Source: Leptobrachium leishanense (Eukaryota; Chordata; Amphibia; Anura; Megophryidae). Taken from it: 64,000 nt of DNA. Positions 22,601-33,849 of the stretch are shown in pieces. Location: the NCBI GenBank assembly GCA_009667805.1, contig CM019071.1, forward strand, positions 51,841,514 to 51,905,513, given 5' to 3'. Both the position numbers and the translations under genes were made by a program. The notes under the pieces are model-generated. The model saw nothing but the letters and a program-made list of their open reading frames with translations, made no database searches and was not told the DNA's origin. Positions within the stretch are counted from its first letter, which is position 1. Each line of letters starts with the position of its first letter.

Positions 22601-25179
22601 AGACCCCAGGGCCCAGACGCAAGGCACAGACCCTAGGGCCCAGACCCCAAGGCCCAGACCCCAAGGCCCAGGGCCCAGACCCCAAGGCCCAGACCCAGGG
22701 CCCAAACCCAGGGCCCAGATGCAAGGCCCAGACCCAAGGCCCAGACCCCAGACCCCAGGGCCCAGACCCCAAGGCCCAGGGCCCAGACCCAAATGAAGCC
22801 CAGACCCCAGGGCCCAGACCCCAGACCCCAGACCCCAAGGCCCAGACCCATGGCCCAGACCCAAGGCCCAGACCCCAGGGCCCAGACCCAAGGCCCAGAC
22901 CCCGGACCCATAGTCCAGGGCCCAGAGTCCAGGGCCCAGACCCCAAGGCCCAGACCCAGGGCCCAGACCCAAGGCCCAGATCCAGGACCCAGACCCCAAG
23001 GCCCAGACCCAGGGCCCAGACCCCAAGGCCCAGATCCCAAGGCCCAGACCCAGGGCCCAGACCCCAAGGCCCAGACCCCAAGGCCCAGACCCCGGGCAAA
23101 GACCCAGGTCCCAGACCCCAGATCCCAAGGCCCAGGTCCCAGACCCCAAGGCCCAGGTCCCAGACCCCAGGGCCCAAGACCCAGGGCCCAGACCCAAAGG
23201 CCCAGACCCAAGGCCCAGGTCCCAGACACATGGGCCCAAGGCCCAGACCCAAAGGCCCAGACCCAGGGCCCAGACCCAGGGCCCAGACCCCAAGGCCCAG
23301 ACCCCAGGGCCCAGACCCCAAGGCCCAGACCCACAGCCCAGACCCAAGGCCCAGGGCCCAGACCCCAAGGCCCAGACCCCAAGGTCCAGACCCCAAGGTC
23401 CAGACCCCAAGGTCCAGACCCAGGGCCCAGACCTCAAGGCCCAGACCCAAGGTCCAGACCCCAGGGCCCAGATCCAAGGCCCAGATCCAGGACCCAGACC
23501 CCAAGGCCCAGACCCAGGGCCCAGACCCCAAGGCCCAGACCCCAAGGCCCAGATCCCAAGGCCCAGACCCAGGGCCCAGACCCCAAGGCCCAGACCCCAA
23601 GGCCCAGACCCCGGGCCCAGACCCAGACCCCAGATCCCAAGGCCCAGGTCCAGACCCCAAGGCCAGGTCCCAGACCCAGGGCCCAAGACCCAGGGCCCAG
23701 ACCCAAGCCCAGACCCAAGGCCCAGGTCCCAGACACATGGGCCCAAGGCCCAGACCCAAAGGCCCAGACCCAGGGCCAGACCCAGGGCCCAGACCCAGGC
23801 CCAGACCCAGGGCCCACCAAGGCCCAGACCCACAGGCCAGACCCAAGGCCCAGGGCCCAACCCCAAGGCCCAGACCCCAAGGTCCAGACCCAGGGCCCAG
23901 ACCTCAAGGCCCAGACCAAGGCCAGACCCCGGCCCAGACCCAGCCCAGATCCCAAGGCCCAGTCCCAGACCCCAAGGCCCAGGTCCCAGACCCCAGGGCC
24001 CAGACCCAGGGCCCAGACCCAAAGGCCCAGACCCAGGCCCAGGCCAGACAATGGGCCCAAGGCCCATACCAAGGCCCAGACCCAGGCCCAGACCCAGGGC
24101 CCAGACCCAAGGCCCAGACCCCAGGGCCCAGACCCCAAGGCCCAGACCCACAGCCCAGACCAAGGCCCAGGGCCCAGACCCCAAGGCCCAGACCCAAGGT
24201 CCAGACCCAGGGCCCAGACCCAAGGCCCAGACCCAGGCCCAGACCCAGGCCCAGACCCACAGCCCAGACCCAAGGCCCAGGGCCCAGACCCCAAGGCCCA
24301 GACCCCAAGGTCCAGACCCAGGGCCCAGACCTCAAGGCCCAGACCCAAGGTCCAGACCCAGGCCCAGATCCCAAGGCCCAGACCCAAGGCCCAGACCCAG
24401 GCCCAGACCCAGGGCCCAGACCCTGGGCCCAGACCCCAAGGCCAAGACCCAGCGCCCAGACCCCAGGGCCCAGACCCCAAGGCCCAGACCCCAGGGCCCA
24501 GACCCCAGGGCCCAGACCCCAAGGCCCAGACCCATGGCCCAGACGCAATGCCCAGGGCCCAGACCCAAGGCCCAGACCCCAAGGCCCAGACTCCAAGACC
24601 CAGACCCAAGGCCAGGGCCCAGACCCAAGGCCCAGACCCCAAGGCCCAGACCCCAAGGTCTTGACCCAGGGCCCAGACCCCAAGGCCCATACCCCAAGAC
24701 CCAGGGCCCAGACCCCAAGGCCCAGACCCTGGGCCCAGACCCCAAGACCCTGGGCCAAGGCCCAGACCCCAAGGCCCAGACCCAGGGCCCAGGCCAGACC
24801 CAGGGACCAGACCCCAAGGCCCAGACCCCAAGGCCCAGAGCACAGACCCCAGGGCCCAGACCCCAAGGCCCAAACTAGACCCAGGGACCAGGCCCAGACC
24901 CAAAGGCCATCATATACAGCCCATTACTGTGAAATTTATTGCTGTGGATTCTGTGATACGTTCATACACACCGCACATTACTGTGAGTTTTAGTGCTGTG
25001 GATTCTGTGATACGCTCATACACACTGCACATTACTGGGAGTTTTATTACTGTAGTGCTATGTTATGTCCTTTTTTTGAAGGGGGAGAAAAGCTGTTAGA
25101 GGTTGAGGGAGTGCCGGGGGGGCGGGGGCCCCATCGTGAGGTTTAGTAAGGGGCCCCATCATTTCTGATGGCTGCCCTG
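19671..25179. mobile_element. hAT-type nonautonomous element (5.5 kb) carrying a giant minisatellite
   Basis: The inverted ends CAGGGCCGCCATCAG and CAGGGCAGCCATCAG (read inward) differ at one base. The flanks TGTAGCAC (19663-19670) and TGCAGCAC (25180-25187) form an 8-bp duplication with one mismatch, the hAT signature, and they rejoin the surrounding 52-bp array cleanly. Inside are a GC-rich left part, a GAAGA polypurine tract (19990-20110), the 4.8 kb minisatellite and a 270-bp right part with two TACTGTGAG-TTT direct repeats. No transposase was found. Confidence 0.8.
20115..24905. repeat. 4.8 kb GGCCCAGACCC minisatellite
   Basis: About 350 short units, mainly GGCCCAGACCCCAA, GGCCCAGACCCAGG and 12-14 base variants, C-rich on the plus strand. 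The unit contains almost no stop trinucleotide on either strand, so very long open frames (up to over 600 codons, P/Q/R-rich on plus and G/W/L-rich on minus) arise by composition alone. They overlap one another, lack a splice or promoter context and should not be annotated as proteins. The minus strand, with GGGTCTGGG and GGGGTCTGGGCC runs, has high G-quadruplex potential. Confidence 0.92.
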
Positions 25180-25620
25180 TGCAGCACATACAGATACAAG
25201 GTGTTGCTGTAATTTCCATACACAGGCATTATGCAACACATACAGATAGAAGGTGTTGCTGTAATTGCCATACACAGGCATTATGCAGCACATACAGATA
25301 GAAGGTGTTGCTGTAATTGCCATACACAGGCATTATGCGTCACATACAGGTACAAGGTGTTGCTGTAATTGCCATACACGAGCATTATGTGTCACATACA
25401 GATACAAGGTGTTGCTGTAATTTCCATACACAGGCATTATGCAACACATACAGATAGAAGGTGTTGCTGTAATTGCCATACACAGGCATTATGCGTCACA
25501 TACAGGTACAAGGTGTTGCTGTAATTGCCATACACAAGCATTATGTGTCACATACAGATACAAGGTGGTGCTGTAATTGCCATACACAGGCATTATGCAG
25601 TACATACAGATATTGCATTG
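25180..25620. repeat. 52-bp tandem repeat, right block
   Basis: Continuation of the array at 19405-19670 with eight or so copies, including variants GTGTCACATACAG and GCAACACATACAG. A two-to-three-unit pattern repeats (TTTCCATACAC, ATAGAAGG variants), showing recent local duplication. Confidence 0.9.
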
Positions 25621-25995
25621 CAAATAACCTCATTCTGAACACTACAAACCCCATAAGTGGGAGATCTCACCATTTTAATATTTGCCTGCAGCACATTTAC
25701 TGACACAAAGGCCATTTCTGTCTGTATGCTGATAATGCAGACCCCATGTGACATTGTGCCAGATAAGGGTTGCCATCTAGAGTTTACATCCTAGATTCCA
25801 TCCCAGTGATATTTATGCAAAGGATAAACAAATACATGAAAATATGTACATAGTTTTAATCTGTTAACTATATCACAAAAGAAGTCTTTATGCAAAATTA
25901 CTATTTTAACCTGCATTTATGGTCAATTTTGCATCTCATGTTTCAATCAATATTATGATAATATTTTTTTTTTCAACTGGAAGAGTTTGGTAGTG
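25621..25995 (+). repeat. Copy 2 of the dispersed segment shared with 9.7 kb and 51.5 kb
   Basis: Aligns in direct orientation with 51425-51870 and inverted with 9520-9905: CTGTCTGTATGCTGATAATG, CAGACCCCATGTGACATTG, GCCATCTAGAG, AGGATAAACAAATACATG and a final TTTTTTTTTCAACTGG. It has no coding capacity. Confidence 0.7.
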
Positions 25996-26912
25996 AAAGG
26001 GTTAACAGTACATGGTGTGCATTGGTTTATTGTGTTTGACATTGTTTTATATTCTTGGCAGTGTTTTCTTTTTCTAGAATGAAACATTGTTGCACTAGAA
26101 GCTTCTCCAGCTGATTTGCAAAGGAGAGAATTCAGTCACCTCTGTGTAACTGTTTAAAGGGTTACATTTCACAGTGTTACATTTTTTGGTAAACTTTACT
26201 GTATACATAGAGTTTCTCCATTCTGAGTAAACCATTAATACCATAAAGAGGGTTTCACCCTCAGAATAACCTAGTGATGCACGGATTATATATGATTACC
26301 ATCTAATGTTTGCGTTATACTCCTACGCAATGGTAAACCCAGATTTTAAATGTTTACTTTATAGACAGTGAGTAATGTATCCACCTTTTTTAACTCTTTA
26401 AGTGTTTTATATCTATATAAAGACACTACCACTTACATAAACTATAACTAAATTATAGCATAAAACACAGAAACACATTATAAAACACATGCTGCTTTGT
26501 TTTTCTTTGTTTGAAGTAATTGCATAAAAAGGACAAATAAAATTTGTTTTTTTATCTCCTGTTTACTTGTTTTTGTATTTTCCCATGATGCTACAATTAC
26601 TTAAATATGTGCAAACGTTTTACATAATGCTGTGGTTTATTTAATCTACAAATTTAACTGATAATGAGGTGGAGGAGGGAATGTTTAGATAAGGCAGCAA
26701 AGGGGCTATTGTTCTCCAAGCTACCTGAGATGAGAGCTGGCAGCTGTAAGAGATAAAACAGGGAGCTTAAAAGACTTCTAATCTATCCCTGCTGATGTCC
26801 TTTGAACACATCCCACACAATACAATGCAGTGAGTCGGTGACTGACCCATTCACTCCATTCTATGGCCAAAGTCACACAGTGAGGAGCAAGTGATGGAAA
26901 GATAGAACACAA
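25996..26912. other. No gene recognised
   Basis: AT-rich unique-looking sequence. I found no coding exon, RNA gene or terminal repeats. Confidence 0.5.
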
Positions 26913-26913
26913 A

Positions 26914-27545
26914 ATATCACACAATGGATGCACCCAGTGACACATATAGAGGAAAATATCACACAATGGATGCACCCAGTGACACATATAGAGGGAAATA
27001 TCACACAATGGATGCGCCCAGTGACACATATAGAGGAAATATCACACAATGGATGCACCCAGTGACACATATAGAGGAAAATATCACACAATGGATGCAC
27101 CCAGTGACACATATAGAGGAAAATATCACACAATGGATGCGCCCAGTGACACATATAGAGGAAAATATCACACAATGGATGCACCCAGTGACACATATAG
27201 AGGAAAATATCACACAATGGATGCACCCAGTGACACATATAGAGGGAAATATCACACAATGGATGCGCCCAGTGACACATATAGAGGAAAATATCACACA
27301 ATGGATGCACCCAGTGACACATATAGAGGAAAATATCACACAATGGATGCACCCAGTGACACATATAGAGGAAAATATCACACAATGGATGCGCCCAGTG
27401 ACACATATAGAGGAAAATATCACACAATGGATGCACCCAGTGACACATATAGAGGAAAATATCACACAATGGATGCGCCCAGTGACACATATAGAGGAAA
27501 ATATCACACAATGGATGCACCCAGTGACACATATAGAGGAAAATA
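26914..27545. repeat. 42-bp array with higher-order structure (15 units)
   Basis: Unit: CACACAATGGATGCACCCAG then TGACACATATAGAGGAAAAT and AT. Units carry either GCACCC (A) or GCGCCC (G); the order is A A G A A G A A G A A G A G A. A GAGGGAAAT variant marks units 2 and 8, implying a 252-bp superunit. Since 42 is divisible by three, several frames stay open on both strands as 14-residue repeats; they are not supported as genes. Confidence 0.92.
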
Positions 27546-28474
27546 TTTTCTAAACTAAACATACAAAAGAAAAACAAACACATGTAAGATATCAGCAACA
27601 TCACATAAACACAATAAGGACATTTCATTGATTTTGGTGGTGCTGGCCCTTTAAGTATAAGACCTTGTCTACCTGTGACTCAACAGTTTAACGCTTTCAC
27701 TCACAGTCAGTCTTTGCATCCAATCCATTCCATACATATCCCAAATTACTAAAAATGACTGCATTGCAGAATGTTTTTTTCAATATTAATTATAATAATA
27801 ATCAGCATATCACGCTCACAGCAAAACATCCAGATATTTGGATAAAACATATAAATAAATAAATGGAATAATATTTTTTTTCAAATAGTCTTTAATAAAA
27901 TATATTTTACACAAACATATTTTAATATATATATTTATATATATATTCCGGGATTTCCCCTATTCTTCACTCAGTGGTTCATGTTCCCAGAAATAATTAT
28001 ATTTTAACATAAGAGTAAAATGAAACGTTACAGGTTTCAAGCATTAGAAGGAAACAGTGAAGATGCAGGAAGAGGTGAACAAAATCCAATGTGCATTTCA
28101 AATCCAAGCCGGCAGCTGGTCACGGTTTGTTAAGACATGAAGAAACCTTGCAAATTCAAAACATAAGACTGGAAGTGGAGGTTGCCACATTCATCACATA
28201 TTCATGTTCAATGTTTAATTGGGGTTTGTGGAGCTGGAATCCATCACAAAGTGCGAATAACTAAAAGACCGCACCTCGACGGACCAGGGTTAGGGTCACA
28301 ACTCATAACTACAAGGTAATGGGCTACGGGCCTGAGTGTGATACCCTATGACATGTGAATACATGGCACTACCTGGAAAAGTAATAGATTTAAGCCTATG
28401 GTCCCAGAATGCCAGAATTCATGCATAATGTGACTCTCAGGGGTTGAGGGCATGGGATATATAGAATAATTACA
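27546..28474. other. No gene recognised
   Basis: AT-rich, including short TATATA and AATAAT runs at about 27880-27950. Nothing supportable. Confidence 0.5.
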
Positions 28475-28745
28475 GGGACGCTCTGCCGATCCTGACCACT
28501 GTATAGTTATAAAGTGTCAGGATGTGAGGAGTGACCCCCCTTCTCCCAAGTCCCCCGATCTGGTGAAAATGCTGGGTGACGAGGAGGAGTTTCCACCACC
28601 TCACCATGCATCACCAGCAGCCGGGATTTTCAATTTCCCGGCTGCCAGTCACCAGATCGGTTGCTAATGATGTCAGATGCTGACGTCACCCTCTGAGACC
28701 AATCGCTGTAGCAAGCATTCTCAGAGAGGCAGCCGATGGAGCAGA
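28475..28745. mobile_element. MITE copy 2, inverted relative to 18008-18275
   Basis: Shares GGGACGCTCT, ATCCTGACCACT, AGGATGTGAGGAGTGACCCC, GATCTGGTGAAA and ATTTCCCGGCTGCCAGTCAC with the copy at 18 kb in opposite orientation. The right end is not sharply defined. Confidence 0.55.
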
Positions 28746-28914
28746 TCTGGACAGAATGCCACATCATCTAAGAATGCATCCATTGGTGTCGATGCAACAA
28801 CGATGCATCGTAGACACAAGATAACCAAGTTACCATGACCAATGGGACACCAATACATGTTCTATAGATTAGTTTCATGGGGGCTGAACACCAATAACTT
28901 AGATCAGGGCTGTC

Positions 28915-29044
28915 AAGCTACGGCACCCTCGATTTTTCTGATTTACATCTCCCATGATTCTCTCGCCATGTATTCCATTCAGAGCATGCTGGGAATTGTA
29001 GGCAAAACACATCAGAGGCGCCAAAGCTTGAGTTGAGACCCCTG
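28915..29044. mobile_element. hAT-type MITE related to 2205-2339
   Basis: Starts CAGGGCTGTCAAGC and ends with inverted CAGGGGTCTCAACTC. The interior has CATCTCCCATGATTCTC and CTGGGAATTGTAGGC as at 2205. No intact target duplication is seen. Confidence 0.65.
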
Positions 29045-29960
29045 AGTAAGGCTAATAGATTGTGACTTTTGGACCAAATGTAAACATTAGATTATCGAAA
29101 TTATCGATAAATTACTCAGCCTTAACATAAAATTTGTAACATTCGTCTTGGCTAACCCTACGAGGCAACTCAACACCTGGAAAGACTCTAATACCTATGG
29201 GTTGTGAGTTAGAGGTTGAAGTAGCTACTAACTTGCCAAATTATTATGCTTTATCCATATTGTTCAGAATTCTACACACTTGCCGAACTCAAAACAGGAA
29301 AAATCGTGGGTCAAGTTCACATTTGTGCAAACTGATTTGCCGATGACCCTATCCTCTACCCGTTCGATGATCCAACGTGTGGAAACGGCCAAATTCCACC
29401 ATCTCATGGCTAGTAGGAATTAGAAATGCCAATCAAATAATATGTGCCTAGTTATATACATGGAAAGAGGCCAATGTGACATCTCAACAGGAAGTAGCCT
29501 ATAAATGGACCTGGATTGGCTTCCCAGTCTTCTGTCGAATGAGGTCTACTTCCTCATAGTGACCACCAAGCTAAGAAATGGTGGGCCACAACGCAACACA
29601 TACTTTTAGTGGGGCAAATGTGCAGGTTACAAAAAATGCAACATTTTTGCTTCCAAGCCGAAGTCATAAGGGAGGCTCGGTGGCTGAAAGGTTCCATTGT
29701 TTCATTCCGGCAAAGATCACCTGGATAAATGTATTTGTTCTGCCAGAGTGTCCACATGTAACACATTATGTACATGTTGGGAAACTTTAAACAGCTTTAG
29801 TTTCTCTATTTATTTCCTGTGGAATTTGACTCATTCTGCCTAGGGTTAGGCTAGAGCTCGACCTTTAGGTGTCGAGTTGGGGCTAGTTTTGGACCGTTGA
29901 TAGGCTGATGCTTACATGAAGCTATGAAATTGGTACAAGGTTAGATTCTTCGGAAAATTA
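29045..29960. other. No gene recognised
   Basis: Unique-looking sequence downstream of gene B. A few 60-70 codon frames have no recognisable similarity or exon context. Confidence 0.5.
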
Positions 29961-29963
29961 GGT

Positions 29964-29969
29964 TTTAAT
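29964..29969 (-). terminator. Putative polyadenylation signal of gene B
   Basis: An ATTAAA variant signal on the minus strand about 135 nt downstream of the gene B stop. Weak evidence; no AATAAA was noticed closer. Confidence 0.35.
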
Positions 29970-30103
29970 TAAACAAAACGCTTTGTAAGGGCAGAACATG
30001 CGTGACATGACAAAACGGCCATTTTGAATAGAAAAAAGCACAAAGACATAAATAAGTTAGGCGAGCAAATGCACTATATTATATTCACTGTCGTGTTTTG
30101 GTC

Positions 30104-30163
30104 TTATTTTCCCAGTGAGAATCCGCAGTGGCTGCCTCCACTTTGGCTTTTGCACAGCAGGGG
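30104..30163 (-). CDS. Gene B exon 4 (cytoplasmic tail and stop)
   Basis: 60 nt after a strong acceptor (ACATTTCCTTTTCAG), 19 codons and TAA. The peptide PLLCKSQSGG then SHCGFSLGK pairs with the gene A tail at both ends. Confidence 0.72.
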   Translation of the reverse strand, partial: PLLCKSQSGGSHCGFSLGK

Positions 30164-33100
30164 CTGAAAAGGAAATGTAAGAAAAGATTCCAATAAATAA
30201 TTGTGTATCTAACAATTCCTGTCAAAATATACATATTCACAAACAATAGATATTCAGACATGTGGAATATATATATATATACATATTTAAGTTGTGGTGG
30301 AGGGCATACTAGATGGCTTTTAAGCAAAGATCGGGTTGTGCAATGATTCACAGCTGTTTCAGGCTTATTATGCCCTCATCAGCAAGAGATAGGCAGTGAC
30401 TCAATGCTGTTTGATGCTTTATCCCGAGGGAAAACAATACACATTTAAATTATGGTGGAGGGCAAAAAGTGAGATTAAAATCCTCCGCACAGCAAATAAT
30501 AAAGTTAATAGTTGTAGAAGACATTTACTCATCCTAGCAATTCAGAAAACAGCTTGTAAAGCTCATGTTCTACATTCCCCATATGCAGCAAAGAACTCTG
30601 GGTAGGACATGCAAATTAGTCTTCAATCTCTCCCTTTTTTTGCATATGGGTCTGTTTGAACACAGAACCCTCCTTGGCAGTGCAATGCTATACTAGATGG
30701 CTTTTAAGCAAAGGTCAGGTTGTGCAATGAGTCACAGCTGTTTTGGGCTTACTATGCCCTCATCAGCAGGAGATAGGCTGTGACTCATTGCTGTTTGATG
30801 CTTTACTCTGAGGGCAAATCAATACACATTTAAGTTATGGTGGAGAGGGAAAAGTGAGATTCAAAGCCTCCTCACTGCAAATAATAAAGTTTATAATTGT
30901 GGAAGACATTTACACATCCCAGCAATTCAGAGAACTGCTTTACAGAGCTCACGTGCTACCTTCCCCATATGCAGCAAGGAACTCTGGGTAAGATATGCAA
31001 ATAACGTCTGTAATTTCTCATTTTTGCGTCCTGGGTCTGTTTTCACACAGAGCCCTCCAATATATATATATATATATATACCAAGGATCCCGTAGGCTGG
31101 AGTCAGGCGCAAGTCCACACACACATGCTGCTCCAATACATATACATAAAAGTGACTGCAGGAAATGTGATGGCTACAAAGTGACAGGATATCTTTACGG
31201 ACTCACCAGGCAGCACATACTGCACAGCAGAGAGGCGAGGATCAGAGACGTTAGCACCAGCAGCGCCACACCCCAGCCGGGCACGCCTGATGAGAGAACG
31301 ACAGTGTTACACGCCGCCTGATGAAAGCGATCACAGTGTCTGCCTTTCCAGGAATGTGGTGAGCGTGTGGAAACCTTGTGTCTCACAGACTTACTACCCA
31401 GCCAGTCCAAACAGAAGCGGCCCTGGAGTCTGTGAGCATGGCAGCCAGGTCGGCAATGTTTTCCTGGACACATGTTACTATTTCATGCGGAAGGGAAGCA
31501 CAGGAAAAGTGCTGCCCTGCAACATGCATAATTCATATGCTTCAGGAAGGAGATCAAGACAGGTCACCTGGGATTCCTTTTTGATTTCTTACCTGCAGCA
31601 TATGGATTATGCATGCTGCGGGGTGGCATTTTTCATGCACTGCCCATCAGCGTGAATAAATTATATGTGTCCAGGAAAACATGGCCGATCTGGCGACCCA
31701 TTGTAAATAATGAAAGCTCCAGATGCTGTGTGTATGTTTGTGTTTGTGTGATTGGTCTATACATTCAATACAAACACTTTCAGTCCCTGTGTATGTGGGT
31801 GGTGGTCTCTCTCTTTGTATTCTATGGCTACTGTGTATATGTGGAATACGTGCAAGATATTTACATCACTATGTAAGGTATACGTGTCAGTGTGTTGTGT
31901 GTGTTTGTGTGTGTGTGTGTGTGTGGTCTACAAACACTTGCAGCCTCTGTGTATGTATGTGGTGGTCTCTCTCTTTGTATTCTATGGCTACTGTGTATAT
32001 GTAAAATTTGTGTATGATATTTTCATCAGTATGTAAGGTCTGTGTATCAGTGTATGTGTGTGTGTGTGTGTGTGTTTGTGTGTTTGTGTGTGTGTGGTCT
32101 GCATATTCAATACACATGCAGCCCCTGTGTATGTATGTGGTGGTCTCTCTCTTTGTAATCTATGGCTATTGCATATATGTAGAATTTGTGTAAGATATTT
32201 TCATCACTATGTAAGGTTTGTGTATCAGTGTGTGTGTGTGTGTGTGTTTGTATGTGTGGTCTGTGTATGGCAGCATTATAAGCTGAATACTTACCGGTAG
32301 CAGTTGTGTTTGTCTGAGCCTCTGTGGAGAGAAAGGGTTACGATGAGTTACAAAGAAATGTGCGCGACACATACAAGAAGAAGGGTTGGAGATGATAGTA
32401 AATAGAAAACAAGACCGCCATGTATATTTAGGGGTCACATCAAGGGGGGTGCATGGGAAAGCAGTTACCCCACTGTTTTTGCAGAAGGAACTGAGTTTCC
32501 ATTGGTCCCACACAATATAAATCATTAAATCAGGTGTTTAGTCATGTTTCCCTGTTAAGTAACAGTAGATATATGATTTATTATATCAGATTTCAGTGTG
32601 TGTTTGTGTTAATTGCTAATTGGAGGAGAGAAATGTTGGTGGGTTCCCACACTTATTTTTCTAGGACTTGACCCACGAATACCCAGTTACTATGTAGTCT
32701 ATAAATCGAGAGACACCAAACTATGAAACTCATCAACAAGCTTTCAAACAGAACAGTAGCACTGGGTCATAGAACATACATCACGATTTGGGTTGGAGAA
32801 AGAAGACAAGAAACAACATGGACCTCCAAATATGTCATTATTACTGATAACACCATTATTATTATTAAGTATGAAGGGGTTAAAGGGATAAACAAAACCA
32901 ACACTGAGTGAACAGGAAGCCGAGGAAACGGAAAAGACACAGAGCGTGGACCTAGGACAGAATCCCGTATTATTCTCCAAGTTCTATTTACTAACATCTA
33001 TGGGAACGTTGATGCAACATAATAACTAGGAGACTTTCCAGGCCTTTTTATTCCAACATACACAACTATAAGAGACTTTTCTCACCAAATTCACGAGTGG

Positions 33101-33745
33101 GTGAAGCTTGTGGCACTTGCAGTTGAGTAAAGTTCTCACCAGAGGTTATATGATGTCATAACCACCAGTGGAGAGTTTATAAATATGAATATTTCCTCCA
33201 ATGTTATATTAATTTGGAGGACATTAGGCTCAAAGTATCTCTCGTTTTTGCGCACACTCAGGACCTCAAGTCAATACCTCCATTCCACTGCTGCTCAGTG
33301 CTCACAACAGAAATATTAAAAGTGTCTTCACTAAACTGGATGGTTCAGAAAATGGCCAAAATGGAACGTTTTCCATAAAGAACGCAATTCTATCATATTA
33401 AATGGACTGAAAAGACAAAATCTCAAAGCTCAGTAAGTTCCTGGGTCAGTCACAAAAATAAACCCATAAGACACAGAAGAAGAGAAAGATGTCAGAGAAC
33501 AAGGTGAGGAGTGAGATGTTGGGATGTCATGATGGAACATGGACCGGAATGCCGTGTATCAGCGCATCAAACTTCGTAACAGAGACAAGAAATAAGAGGT
33601 AAACATGGACAGATGTAATGAAAGGTGGAAGAGGAATGAAATCCGCAACCAGTGTCGGCCTCTTACCTGCTCCTTGGAGATTGAGGATGAAGCAGGCCAC
33701 CAGGACCATGAGGCCAGCCTTGCAGACAAGACGTTCGGAAGACAT
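30104..33745 (-). CDS. Gene B: small single-pass membrane protein with MUC1-like TM motif (81 aa, 4 exons)
   Basis: Exons 33745-33667, 32321-32295, 31286-31207 and 30163-30104 join with GT/AG sites and phases 1, 1, 0, as in genes A and C. Residues 1-26 are a signal peptide (MSSERLVCKAGLM, then a hydrophobic core ending NLQGA). Residues 27-39 are a short ectodomain with sequon N31-T32-T33. The membrane helix (about 40-62) starts GVPGWGVALLVL, very close to the MUC1 membrane segment, and ends CSMCCL. The tail (63-81) starts PLLCK and ends CGFSLGK. Cysteines 57, 60, 61 and 66 could be lipidated. The TATA box is 90 nt upstream of the ATG. Intron 2 holds GT repeats and intron 3 a duplicated segment. 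Role unknown; the length and architecture would also suit a small regulator of a membrane protein, but no FXYD motif is present. Confidence 0.75.
30303..31065. repeat. Tandem duplication of a ~385-bp segment in gene B intron 3
   Basis: Two diverged direct copies (about 30303-30690 and 30690-31065). Both contain ACTAGATGGCTTTTAAGCAA, TATGCCCTCATCAGCA, CAATACACATTTAA and CCCCATATGCAGCAA-GAACT. The second ends in a TA microsatellite (31060-31080). Confidence 0.8.
31207..31286 (-). CDS. Gene B exon 3 (transmembrane helix)
   Basis: 80 nt between a CGTTCTCTCATCAG acceptor and a GTGAGT donor, phase 1 in and phase 0 out. It encodes GVPGWGVALLVLTSLILASL then LCSMCCL. Confidence 0.85.
31725..32265. 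repeat. Three ~160-bp GT-rich tandem units in gene B intron 2
   Basis: Each unit has a (GT)n run, CCTGTGTATGT--GTGGTGG, TCTCTCTCTTTGTA-TCTATG and a GTAAGG-T-TGTGTATCAG block. Small frames in the region are repeat by-products. Confidence 0.85.
32295..32321 (-). CDS. Gene B exon 2 (27-nt mini-exon)
   Basis: Bounded by a TTTCTCTCCACAG acceptor and a GTAAGT donor. It encodes EAQTNTTAT with an N-glycosylation sequon, phase 1 to phase 1. Confidence 0.78.
32340..33660. other. Gene B intron 1
   Basis: Unique-looking, AT-rich sequence without recognised mobile elements or exons. Confidence 0.5.
33667..33745 (-). CDS. Gene B exon 1 (signal peptide)
   Basis: 79 nt from ATG to a GCAG/GTAAGA donor, encoding 26 codons plus one base. 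VCKAGLMVLVACFILNLQ is the conserved signal core. Confidence 0.83.
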
Positions 33746-33809
33746 GATGAGTTTGAGTGCAGGTAAGTCTTAGAGAAGACTGGAAACGTTAGGAGGACTA
33801 AGGAAGCTG

Positions 33810-33844
33810 TGATAATCCAACTGTGGAAAGGCTGGATTTATATA
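33810..33844 (-). promoter_or_regulatory. Core promoter of gene B
   Basis: A consensus TATATAAA at 33844-33837 is followed 17-18 nt downstream by TGGATTATCA (33819-33810), at about the expected transcription start. The same pair with the same spacing precedes gene C. The predicted 5' UTR is about 65-70 nt. Confidence 0.65.
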
Positions 33845-33849
33845 CTCGA

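Noticed and set aside
20137..24993. Open frames of 300-620 codons on both strands (P/Q/R-rich and G/W/L-rich)
   Set aside because: They are products of a stop-free GC-rich minisatellite, overlap each other in many frames on both strands, and have no domain, promoter or splice context.
26873..27628. Overlapping 168-251 codon frames with 14-residue repeats
   Set aside because: The 42-bp unit is a multiple of three without stops, so frames stay open in several phases on both strands.
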